A program made the translations under genes and the position numbers. From positions 372,001 to 436,000 of the forward strand of contig NZ_JACHJL010000003.1 in assembly GCF_014203645.1 (NCBI RefSeq): a stretch of 64,000 nt of DNA, read 5' to 3'. Position 1 is the first letter of the stretch. Every line of letters begins with the position of its first letter. The DNA comes from Streptomyces zagrosensis. Its GTDB lineage: Bacteria; Actinomycetota; Actinomycetes; Streptomycetales; Streptomycetaceae. Of this stretch, positions 15,950 through 24,229 are shown in pieces. The notes below the pieces were generated by a model. It saw nothing but the letters and a program-made list of their open reading frames with translations. It was not told the origin of the DNA and did no database searches.

Positions 15950-17200
15950 TCAGGCCGGCCGTATGCTCCCGTAGATCGGCATGGAGAAGATCGACTCGAT
16001 CCGTACGCTCGCCCCCGGCTTCGGTGCGTGGATCATCATGCCGCTGCCTAGGTAGAGGCCGACATGGCTGCTGTCGCGATAGAAGAAGACCAGATCACCG
16101 GGGGTGAGGTCGGAGGTCGCGACGCGCTTGCCGATCTTCACCTGGTCCCAGGTGGTGCGCGGCAGCAACACTCCGGCGGCCCTCCAGGCACCCTGGGTCA
16201 GCCCGGAGCAGTCGTACGAGGTGGGGCCGGTGGCGCCCCATACGTACGGCTTGCCGAGCTGTGCTCGTGCGAAGTCGATCGCCTGCTGAGCCTTGGCGAT
16301 ATAGGAGGGGTCGGCGGGACCGGTGATATCCCCCGAACCGTTCCCCGGCAGCTCACCGCTTTCGGAGTCGGTCCCCCCGGTCTTGGCCCCGCTGCCGTTG
16401 CTGGATTGATCGTCACTGCCCGAATTATCGGCGTTCTCGCGGCGTCGCCGCTCGCGCTCCGCACGCTCCGCACGCTCCGCACGCTCCTTGCGCGCCGCGT
16501 CGGCCTGCTGGCGGGCCAGCTCATGGGCCTTCCGCTCGGCCTCGATCTTCTTCTTCCGCTCCAGCTCCAGCAGCCGGGCCTGCTCCTCGGCGGTCAGCTC
16601 CGACAGCAGTCTCCTGGCCTCGGTCAGCTTGGTCTGGACGGCCTTCTTCTTGGTCTTGAGATCGTTCTGCGCGGTAGTGAGGGACCCCAGATTTCGGGAC
16701 GCCTTGGCGCGCTCCTTCGTAGCGGCCGACTGCTGCGCTTGATAGGTCTTCAGCGCCTGCTGCTGCCGCCCGGTCATCCGGGCCAACAGATGGGACTGGT
16801 CGAAAAAGCTCTGCGAGTCGGAGGCTAGAAGCAAGGTCGCGGTGGTGCTGATGCCGCCGGTGCGGTACTGGGCGGTGGCGAAGGCGCCGAGCTTACGGCG
16901 TGCCTCGTTCACCTTTCTGGTGCGCTCGGCCACGTCGCCGAGCAGCCCCTCGACGCGGACCCGCTGCTTGTCGGTGTGCTCCTTGGCCCCGTTGTACGCC
17001 TGGGTGGCGCTACCGGCCTCCTGATAGAGCGTGTCCACCCGCTCCTTCACGGCCTCGATCGAGGGGCGCGGCTCGGTGGGCGCGGCGTGCGCCGGTGGCG
17101 CGGTCTGTGCGAGCAGGGTGAGCGAGGCGAGTGCGGCCATGGTGAGACCGATGGCGGTACGGCGACCCGATGGCATATTCAGCCTGCGGTGCGACGCCAT
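15950..17200 (-). CDS. NlpC/P60 cell-wall endopeptidase under a c-di-AMP riboswitch
   Basis: 416 residues from ATG 17200, which has GGAAGGAG in front. Signal peptide about 1-39 (GRRTAIGLTMAALASLTLLA to AHA-A). Residues about 45-260 form a long coiled coil rich in Glu, Arg, Lys and Ala, including the repeat ERAERAERERRRR. After a Ser/Gly linker the NlpC/P60 domain occupies the last 125 residues: YDCSGLTQGAW (catalytic Cys), SSHVGLYLG (catalytic His) and MIHAPKPG (third polar residue). It cleaves peptide stems of peptidoglycan outside the cell. The coiled coil is the usual autoinhibitory or localisation module (RipA/CwlO-like). A c-di-AMP riboswitch precedes it. Confidence 0.93.
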   Translation of the reverse strand: MASHRRLNMPSGRRTAIGLTMAALASLTLLAQTAPPAHAAPTEPRPSIEAVKERVDTLYQEAGSATQAYNGAKEHTDKQRVRVEGLLGDVAERTRKVNEARRKLGAFATAQYRTGGISTTATLLLASDSQSFFDQSHLLARMTGRQQQALKTYQAQQSAATKERAKASRNLGSLTTAQNDLKTKKKAVQTKLTEARRLLSELTAEEQARLLELERKKKIEAERKAHELARQQADAARKERAERAERAERERRRRENADNSGSDDQSSNGSGAKTGGTDSESGELPGNGSGDITGPADPSYIAKAQQAIDFARAQLGKPYVWGATGPTSYDCSGLTQGAWRAAGVLLPRTTWDQVKIGKRVATSDLTPGDLVFFYRDSSHVGLYLGSGMMIHAPKPGASVRIESIFSMPIYGSIRPA

Positions 17201-17329
17201 GGGAGGCGACTCCTTCCGTGGACCGCCTACCGGGTTAGCTGTCGGGTTCGGGCTGTCCACGCGGACGTCAGGGCTGGAAGATCGCTGACGGCTGAGGGGA
17301 AGGAAGTTTTGCCCTACGGTCCGCACGGG

Positions 17330-17450
17330 GGGTCACGGCCCGATTCACCCCGGTGGTACTTCCCCGCCTCGCGGGAGGTGAGGAAAGGTGGGTCCCCGGC
17401 TCCGGCCGCCTTGTGGCGAACCGAACTCGGCGCGGGCCACCCGTTGCCGA
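17330..17450 (-). promoter_or_regulatory. ydaO/yuaA c-di-AMP riboswitch
   Basis: Reading the minus strand, the leader contains the conserved blocks of this class in order: GTGGCCCGCGCCGAGTTCGG (5' side of P1 and first block), a GCGGCCGGAGCCGGGGACCC block, and the 3' block CCACCGGGGTGAATCGGGCC. GGCCCG at the 5' end can pair with CGGGCC at the 3' end to close P1. It lies about 130 bases upstream of the NlpC/P60 start in the sense orientation. In actinobacteria this class usually precedes cell-wall hydrolase genes and turns expression off when c-di-AMP is high. Confidence 0.88.
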
Positions 17451-17555
17451 CGCTCTCGCCGACGGGGATACGGGGTGCCTTGGCCAGGCACCGTAGCCAA
17501 TGAGCGGGGCGACTGTGAAGACGGATGTTCGATGTGTCCGGAAGGGCTGTGCGGG

Positions 17556-17578
17556 TTGTCAGTGGTGCGCCCTAGACT
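17556..17578 (+). promoter_or_regulatory. RecA-independent DNA-damage promoter (PafBC type) of pcrA
   Basis: TTGTCAGTG, eight bases, then TAGACT. This is an exact match to the actinobacterial signature TTGTC(A/G)GTG-N8-TAnnnT known from mycobacterial PafBC-dependent promoters. The -10 ends 9 bases before the pcrA ATG, so the message is leaderless or nearly so. Predicts damage induction of pcrA. Confidence 0.78.
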
Positions 17579-17587
17579 CGGTACGCG

Positions 17588-20497
17588 ATGAGCAGCCTCT
17601 TTGATGACAGTTTCCTGGCGGACCTTGAGAACGCGGGCGGGGAACCTCCGCCCGACGATCATGAGACCCCCGAGGACGACCCGGGCCACTCCGAAGGGCC
17701 CGCGGGCCCGGCCTCGGAGCAGGTCCCGCACGACTTGTTCGCGGGATGGGACCACCAGCACTCCCAGGGTCACGGCCCAGGCGGGGCTGCCGCTAGCTTC
17801 GGGGCAGCCGCCGCTGGCTTTGGCGAGCGCGCCGGGTTTGCCGCGAGCCCCGAGGCGTACGAGGAGCCCGGCTCGTACGCGTACGGCGAGCGGGAGGCGT
17901 ACTACCGCGACGGCGCGCCCCGCCCCGTCGTGGACCCCGTCGCGCTGCTGGAAGGGCTGAACGATCAGCAGCGGGCCGCCGTCGTGCACGCGGGCGGCGC
18001 ACTGCTCATCGTCGCCGGCGCCGGCTCAGGTAAGACCCGGGTGCTCACCCACCGCATCGCCCACCTGCTGAGCGCGCACCGTGCGCACCCCGGCGAGATC
18101 CTCGCGATCACCTTCACGAACAAGGCCGCGGGCGAAATGAAGGAGCGCGTGCAGGAGCTGGTCGGCCCGCGTGCGAACGCCATGTGGGTCTCCACGTTCC
18201 ACAGCGCCTGCGTGCGCATCCTGCGCCGCGAGTCCAAAAAGCTGGGCTTCACGTCCTCGTTCTCGATCTACGACGCGGCCGACTCAAAGCGCTTGATGGC
18301 GCTGGTCTGCCGGGATCTGGATCTGGACCCGAAGCGGTTCCCGCCCAAGTCCTTCAGCGCCAAGGTCTCCAACCTCAAGAACGAGCTCATCGACGAGGAG
18401 GCCTTCGCCGCGCAGGTGAGTGGGGACAACGCGGGGTCCGGGGGCGGCTTCGAGAAGACGGTGGCCGAGGCGTACACGATGTACCAGGCTCGGCTGCGCG
18501 AGGCCAACGCACTCGACTTCGACGACATCATCATGACCACGGTGCACCTGCTCCAGGCGTTCCCCGAGGTCGCGGAGCACTACCGTCGCCGATTTCGGCA
18601 TGTGCTGGTCGATGAGTACCAGGACACCAACCACGCTCAGTACACGCTGGTGCGTGAGCTGGTCGGCCCGGCCGACTCGGCGGCCGAGCTGTGTGTGGTG
18701 GGCGACGCGGACCAGTCGATCTACGCCTTCCGCGGTGCGACCATCCGCAACATCCTCCAGTTCGAAGAGGACTACCCGAACGCGACGACGATCCTGCTTG
18801 AGCAGAACTACCGCTCCACTCAGACCATTCTCAGCGCCGCCAACGCCGTCATCGAGCGCAACGAGAACCGCCGCCCCAAGAACTTGTGGACGGACGCCGG
18901 CGCCGGCGCCACGATCACCGGCTATGTCGCCGACACCGAGCACGACGAGGCGCAGTACGTCGCCGACGAGATCGACCGGCTGACGGACACGGGCGACGCC
19001 CGCACCGGCGATGTGGCCGTCTTCTACCGCACCAACGCCCAGTCCCGCGTCTTCGAAGAGGTCTTCATCCGCGTCGGCCTGCCGTACAAGGTCGTCGGCG
19101 GCGTCCGCTTCTACGAGCGCAAGGAGGTCCGCGACATACTCGCGTACCTGCGGGTGCTCGCGAACCCCGAGGACACCGTGCCGCTGCGGCGCATCCTCAA
19201 TGTCCCCAAGCGCGGTATCGGTGAGCGCGCCGAAGCGATGATCGACGCGCTCGCGCAGCGCGAAAAGATCTCGTTCGCGCAGGCGCTGCGCCGGGTGGAC
19301 GAGGCGTACGGGATGGCGGCGCGTTCGGCCAACGCGGTCAAGCGCTTCAATGTGTTGCTTGAGGACCTGCGGACCATCGTCGAATCCGGCGCCGGACCGG
19401 CAACGGTTCTCGAAGCCGTCCTGGAGCGCACCGGCTATCTGGCCGAGCTCCAGGCGTCCACCGACCCGCAGGATGAGACCCGGGTGGAGAACCTTCAGGA
19501 ACTCGCGGCGGTGGCGCTGGAGTTCGAGCAGGAGCGCGGCGCGGCGACGGATGAGCCCACCGACACCGAGCAGCCGGCCGACACTGGGCAACTGGCCGAC
19601 ACCGAGCAGCTGGCCGACGCCGCGAAGACGGCCGACGCCGTTGAAGCGGTAGAGGCTGCCGCCGCGGTGGAGGAGGCCGCCGCCGCGGCAGCCCGGGGCG
19701 CGGGCGGGGTGGGTGCTGGCGCGGGTGCGGATGCAGACGCGGGTGCTGGTGAGGTTGCGGAGGTTGTTGGTGCTGGCGGGGACGCGGACGCTGGTGCTGG
19801 CGGGGACACCGGTGCTGGCGGGGGTGCCGTGACGGGGACGTTGGCCGAGTTTCTGGAAAGGGTGGCCTTGGTCGCCGACTCCGACCAGATCCCCGATGAC
19901 GACTCAGAGGGCACGGGCGTCATCACGTTGATGACCCTGCACACCGCGAAGGGCCTGGAGTTCCCGGTCGTCTTCCTGACCGGCCTGGAGGACGGGGTGT
20001 TCCCGCATATGCGGGCGCTCGGTCAGGCCAAGGAACTGGAGGAGGAGCGGCGGCTGGCGTACGTGGGCATCACGCGCGCCCGCGAGCGGTTGTACCTCAC
20101 CCGCTCGACCCTGCGCAGCGCCTGGGGCCAGCCCGCCTACAACCCCCCGTCCCGCTTCCTGGACGAGATCCCCGACCAGTACCTGACGTGGAAGCGCACC
20201 GGCCCGGCGACACCATCGGCCTCGATGGGCTCAGTGGCCTCTTCACTGTCCTCGTCCATGTCCGCATCCACCCGCTCCGGTGGCCGGGGCACCACCAACG
20301 CCTTTGCGACGCGCCGGGTCAAGGACCACCCGGTGGTCTCCCTGACCGTGGGCGACCGGGTCACGCACGACTCGTTCGGCCTGGGCACGGTGGTAGCGAT
20401 CAAGGGTAGCGGCGATGCGGCCGAGGCGACGATCGACTTCGGCGAGGAGAAGCCCAAACGGCTGCTGCTGCGGTACGCACCGGTGCAAAAGCTGTAG
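17588..20497 (+). CDS. pcrA: ATP-dependent DNA helicase PcrA/UvrD with a low-complexity insert
   Basis: 969 residues; typical actinobacterial PcrA is about 780-830. 3'-5' superfamily 1A helicase in repair and replication. After a disordered N-terminus (to about 120): motif Q/I LNDQQRAAVVHAGG and AGAGSGKTRVLTHR, Ia TFTNKAAGEMKERV, II VDEYQDTNHAQY, III GDADQSIYAFRGA, IV NYRST, V TLHTAKGLEFPVVFLTGLED, VI EEERRLAYVGITRARERLYL. Between about 650 and 750, in domain 2B/2A, a run of Asp, Thr, Ala, Glu and then Gly/Ala/Asp is inserted before LAEFLERVALVADSDQI. The C-terminus has the Tudor-like VGDRVTHDSFGLGTVVAIKG. A DNA-damage promoter precedes it. Confidence 0.97.
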   Translation: MSSLFDDSFLADLENAGGEPPPDDHETPEDDPGHSEGPAGPASEQVPHDLFAGWDHQHSQGHGPGGAAASFGAAAAGFGERAGFAASPEAYEEPGSYAYGEREAYYRDGAPRPVVDPVALLEGLNDQQRAAVVHAGGALLIVAGAGSGKTRVLTHRIAHLLSAHRAHPGEILAITFTNKAAGEMKERVQELVGPRANAMWVSTFHSACVRILRRESKKLGFTSSFSIYDAADSKRLMALVCRDLDLDPKRFPPKSFSAKVSNLKNELIDEEAFAAQVSGDNAGSGGGFEKTVAEAYTMYQARLREANALDFDDIIMTTVHLLQAFPEVAEHYRRRFRHVLVDEYQDTNHAQYTLVRELVGPADSAAELCVVGDADQSIYAFRGATIRNILQFEEDYPNATTILLEQNYRSTQTILSAANAVIERNENRRPKNLWTDAGAGATITGYVADTEHDEAQYVADEIDRLTDTGDARTGDVAVFYRTNAQSRVFEEVFIRVGLPYKVVGGVRFYERKEVRDILAYLRVLANPEDTVPLRRILNVPKRGIGERAEAMIDALAQREKISFAQALRRVDEAYGMAARSANAVKRFNVLLEDLRTIVESGAGPATVLEAVLERTGYLAELQASTDPQDETRVENLQELAAVALEFEQERGAATDEPTDTEQPADTGQLADTEQLADAAKTADAVEAVEAAAAVEEAAAAAARGAGGVGAGAGADADAGAGEVAEVVGAGGDADAGAGGDTGAGGGAVTGTLAEFLERVALVADSDQIPDDDSEGTGVITLMTLHTAKGLEFPVVFLTGLEDGVFPHMRALGQAKELEEERRLAYVGITRARERLYLTRSTLRSAWGQPAYNPPSRFLDEIPDQYLTWKRTGPATPSASMGSVASSLSSSMSASTRSGGRGTTNAFATRRVKDHPVVSLTVGDRVTHDSFGLGTVVAIKGSGDAAEATIDFGEEKPKRLLLRYAPVQKL

Positions 20498-20519
20498 CGC
20501 TGGGCGCTGCGCCCCCGAC

Positions 20520-20549
20520 GCGGTGCCGCTCGCGGAAGACCGGCACCGC
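20520..20549 (+). terminator. Hairpin after pcrA
   Basis: GCGGTGCC and GGCACCGC pair around a 14-base loop, 23 bases after the pcrA stop. It lies between pcrA and the convergent M23 gene and is followed by three copies of GGCGTGCGGTCGG. Confidence 0.55.
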
Positions 20550-20648
20550 TGATCGGCCGGGCGTGCGGTCGGCTCGGCGTGCGGTCGGGCCGGCGTGCGG
20601 TCGGGCGGGCCGCCCTCTGGTGAGGGTGAGCGCCGGGTGCTGGGTGGT

Positions 20649-22838
20649 TTAAGTGGGGTCCAGCCCGTGGCCGCGGAGCCAGGACAGCGGATCGACGGCC
20701 GACCCACCGCCGGGCCGTACCTCGAAGTGCAGGTGCGGTCCAGTGGAGTTGCCTGAGTCGCCCGAGTACGCGATCGTGTCGCCCGCCTGAACCGACCCGG
20801 AACGGAACTTCGTGCTGCTCAGATGGCAGTACCAGGTCTCGGTGCCATCGGGCGAGGTCACTATCGCCATGTTCCCGTAGGCGGTGTTGAACTGCGTACG
20901 CACCGTGCCATCGGTGGCGGCCATCACCGGCGTACCTTGATCGACGGGAAAGTCGATACCGGTGTGCACCGACATCCAGTTGATGCCCGCCTGTCCGTAC
21001 ATGGCGCTGAGCCCATGCTGCTGCACCGGGAGTGCGAACTTCGGCCGCATCGCCTCCTTGCGTGCTGCCTCCTGCGCCTTGCGCTTCTTCTCGGTGGCCT
21101 GCCGCTCCTTGAGGTCGATGCGCTCTTGGGTACGGCTGGCGCGATCGGCGAAGTTGTCGGCCTCAGCGGTGAGCCCGGCGAGCTGGGTGTCCAGCTTGCT
21201 GTTGGCGGCGGTGGGCTGCACCGTGGGCCGATCGGGCGCGGCCTGCGTGGTCGCTTCTGCCTTCTTGTCGCTGTCGCTGCCTACACCGCTGACGGACGCG
21301 GCGGCCACGGCCGCAACGCCCATGACGGCGACGGACGGTACGGCGACGGTGAGGAGTGCGGAGCGCCGGGACCGCGTGGCCGGGCGACGGCGGCCACGGC
21401 CGCCGCCATCTCGGCGCAGCGGCGGCGCCGTGGCAGTGGCGGCTTCGGGCTGCTGCTGCCGGCGGCGTGCGGCGCGGGTGCTGGGTTCGGCGACTGCGGT
21501 CGTCGAGTGGCCGGGGGAGCGACTGCTGAGGGGGGGCGTATCGCCCGGGTCGGCGTCGAGTTCGTACGGTGCCTCGTCGGGGTTGGTGTCGAGTCCGTAC
21601 GGTGCGTCGAGGTCCGCTTCGTCCACGACGGGGAAGGTGGCGGTGCGTTCAGGCTCCGCTTCGGGCGCGGGTTCGAACGCCTGCTCGTGCGCCTGAGCAG
21701 GCTCATCACGCGGCTGCTGCGGCTGCTGCGATTGCTGGTACGGCTGTGTGTACGGTGACGCATCGGCGGCGGTCGTCTCGTAAGAGCCGGTGTCCCACTG
21801 TGTAGTGCCGTACTGCCCGAGTTCGTGCTGGCCCGTGTCCCACGCCCCGACGTCGTGCTGCCCAACGGCGGCGTGCTGCCCGGTGTCCCACTGCCCAGTA
21901 TCGAGCGACCCGGTTTGGAACGAACCAGTATGGAACGATCCGGTGTCCCACTGCTCGGCGTCGTGCTGGCCTGAGTCGCGGGGACTGATGGGGTGCGGAC
22001 TGGCGGCGTGTTGCCCGGTGCCGAAAGCTCCGGTGTCGCAAGACCCGATGTCAAAAGACCCGGTATCGAATGATCCAGTGGTGAACGACCCCGTGGTGAA
22101 CGACCCGGTGTCGAACGCTGCGCCGTTCCACTGCCTGGCGTCGAACTGACCTGAGTCATGCGGACCGTCCGCGAAGGGCCCGACGTCGAAAGTGCCCGTC
22201 GCGAACTGTCCCGTATCCAACTGGCCGGTGTCCGCAGGCCCATTGAGGAACTGGCCGGCTGCACTGTGGTTGGGCTCAAACTGCCCCGGGTCGGCCTGGC
22301 CTGTGCTGCCCCAGGCGTTCGTGTCCCACTGGCCGGATGTGTCGGCATCCACTCCCGCATACGGGCCACCCGCCATCTGCGGATAACCAGTTGCGGTGCC
22401 CCAGGTGCCGGTGGTGTGGTGGCTGCCGGTGTCGTACCCGCCGGATTGATCGTCGTACGCGCCACTCCACTGCCCGGCGTCGTACTGCCCAGCGTGCCCA
22501 GCGGACTGCCCGTCGTACGGGTCGGCAGGCTGCCCGTCATACGGTCCGCCGTCGTACGTGACGCCAGCGTCGGTGTCGGTGCCATGGGCGGCGTGCTGCT
22601 GGCTGCCGTGCTGGCTGCCGGGGAGCGTGCCGTACAACGGGTCGCCGACTCCATCGGCTTCGCCGTAGCCGGCGGAAGGGTGGTCAAAAGTATCGAAGGT
22701 GCCGGTGGCGTAACCGTCATACCCGGTGTGGCCATGCTGTGCACTCTGCTGGTCATACGACCCGTAGTGCGCTGATGAGGCATCTGGTGCGGGGGCCGCC
22801 GGGTCTGAGCTACCCGACGGGTGACGGTTGTTCACCAC
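20649..22838 (-). CDS. M23 metallopeptidase with long repetitive cytoplasmic region
   Basis: About 729 residues. Three tandem possible starts (TTG 22841, GTG 22838, GTG 22835) follow AAAGAGAAG; GTG 22838 is taken. The first 430 residues are repetitive, rich in Asp-Thr-Gly with Ser or Gln (FDTGS, QWDTG, GQHD units). After a basic patch a membrane helix TVAVPSVAVMGVAAVAAAS precedes an extracellular coiled coil (QLAGLTAEADNFADRASRTQ...). The C-terminal LytM/M23 domain keeps the zinc and catalytic set: HTGIDFPVDQGTPV (His, Asp) and GPHLHFEV (His-x-His). It should cut peptidoglycan cross-links, if active. Convergent with pcrA. Confidence 0.9.
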   Translation of the reverse strand: MVNNRHPSGSSDPAAPAPDASSAHYGSYDQQSAQHGHTGYDGYATGTFDTFDHPSAGYGEADGVGDPLYGTLPGSQHGSQQHAAHGTDTDAGVTYDGGPYDGQPADPYDGQSAGHAGQYDAGQWSGAYDDQSGGYDTGSHHTTGTWGTATGYPQMAGGPYAGVDADTSGQWDTNAWGSTGQADPGQFEPNHSAAGQFLNGPADTGQLDTGQFATGTFDVGPFADGPHDSGQFDARQWNGAAFDTGSFTTGSFTTGSFDTGSFDIGSCDTGAFGTGQHAASPHPISPRDSGQHDAEQWDTGSFHTGSFQTGSLDTGQWDTGQHAAVGQHDVGAWDTGQHELGQYGTTQWDTGSYETTAADASPYTQPYQQSQQPQQPRDEPAQAHEQAFEPAPEAEPERTATFPVVDEADLDAPYGLDTNPDEAPYELDADPGDTPPLSSRSPGHSTTAVAEPSTRAARRRQQQPEAATATAPPLRRDGGGRGRRRPATRSRRSALLTVAVPSVAVMGVAAVAAASVSGVGSDSDKKAEATTQAAPDRPTVQPTAANSKLDTQLAGLTAEADNFADRASRTQERIDLKERQATEKKRKAQEAARKEAMRPKFALPVQQHGLSAMYGQAGINWMSVHTGIDFPVDQGTPVMAATDGTVRTQFNTAYGNMAIVTSPDGTETWYCHLSSTKFRSGSVQAGDTIAYSGDSGNSTGPHLHFEVRPGGGSAVDPLSWLRGHGLDPT
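21776..22290 (-). repeat. Degenerate 15-base repeats coding Asp-Thr-Gly pentapeptides
   Basis: Inside the M23 gene, about 25 imperfect copies of a 15-base unit encode (F/W/L)-D-T-G-(S/Q) pentapeptides, e.g. GSFTTGSFTTGSFDTGSFD. The strict five-residue period predicts a repetitive elongated or low-complexity segment on the cytoplasmic side. Confidence 0.7.
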
Positions 22839-23604
22839 CAACTTCTCTTTCGCCTCGACAGCAGGAGAATTAGCGGCGACTGTACCCGGCAGTACGCGAC
22901 GCCGACAATCTTCCGCTGGTTTCGTGCTCGAAGAGAACGGGCATTTGGTCGCCTTTCGGCGCTTCGATCGGCATTACTTGGCCGTGCGTTCGAGTCTTGT
23001 TCGAGAGAAAGAGCGGCGACCGCGCAACCGAACGTGCCGCTGACGCGTCTGCGCCCCCTTCATCGGTGTCCGCTTCGGCCGTACTTCGGTGCGGGTTACG
23101 CCGCACGCCGGAAGATCGAGATCTTCGGTGTTACCGATGCGCGTGTTGTGCGCGAGGTGCTGAGCTTCTAACTGATCAATAGGCGCGGACCATACGGGAT
23201 TCAGTGCCGGGCTCGGCGCTGCAATAACCCGCGAATTGAGTGCAGTAATCCGGCGCGGCCCCGCGTAACTCCATGATCAGCACGGCGGACACAGCCCCGG
23301 CCCGTGCCCGGATACGCATCCAGTCGGCCAGCGCGTCAGCTGGCGGGGTGCGGGTGTGGGAGTGATGACCCTCGCCGTGGTGTTGCGGTGGCCGCTCGGC
23401 GGGCTCGCGGCGGGCTCGGCGCGTACCGTACGCAGTGACTCACGTGTGATTTCCCCCTCGCTCTCCACCGGGGGACGGTCGCTTACGAGATGCTGGCGAT
23501 AACGTGCGTTCACACCTATGGCCGATGACGGCAGTCGTGCGTGGTACGTGCGGGTCGCAGGCGGAAGCGTGCGGCCAGGAATCCATAACAGCATGGAGGC
23601 AGTG
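22839..23604. other. Divergent intergenic region between the M23 gene and icmB
   Basis: 766 bases. Open frames here have no ribosome binding sites and resemble shadows. An inverted repeat GAAGATC-GA-GATCTTC sits near 23112-23127. The stretch around 22890-23010 is less GC-rich than its surroundings and should hold the M23 promoter. No RNA gene recognised; no riboswitch of the type seen upstream of the NlpC/P60 gene. Confidence 0.5.
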
Positions 23605-24018
<414 letters not shown>

Positions 24019-24229
24019 CCCCATCCCGGCCCTTAACCCGGCCCCGAGCTCAGCCGCGACCCCCGGTGCACGGTGCGCCAGGGGTCCGGTGCGTCGTTGG
24101 CCCGATGGTTGGCCGGGGAGCGGGCGCCTGTTCGGGCCCCGCGGCACTCTGCCCCCGGCCATCTCGGCCCCATCCCAGAGCCCCCGGCCCATTCGGGACG
24201 ACCAGGGCTGGGGCGGGGTGTCTGACGGC

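Noticed and set aside
18284..19591. 435-codon minus-strand frame inside pcrA
   Set aside because: Antisense shadow of conserved helicase motifs.
22839..23604. Second c-di-AMP riboswitch before the M23 gene
   Set aside because: The characteristic GGGGACCC and GGGTGAATC blocks are absent on the relevant strand.
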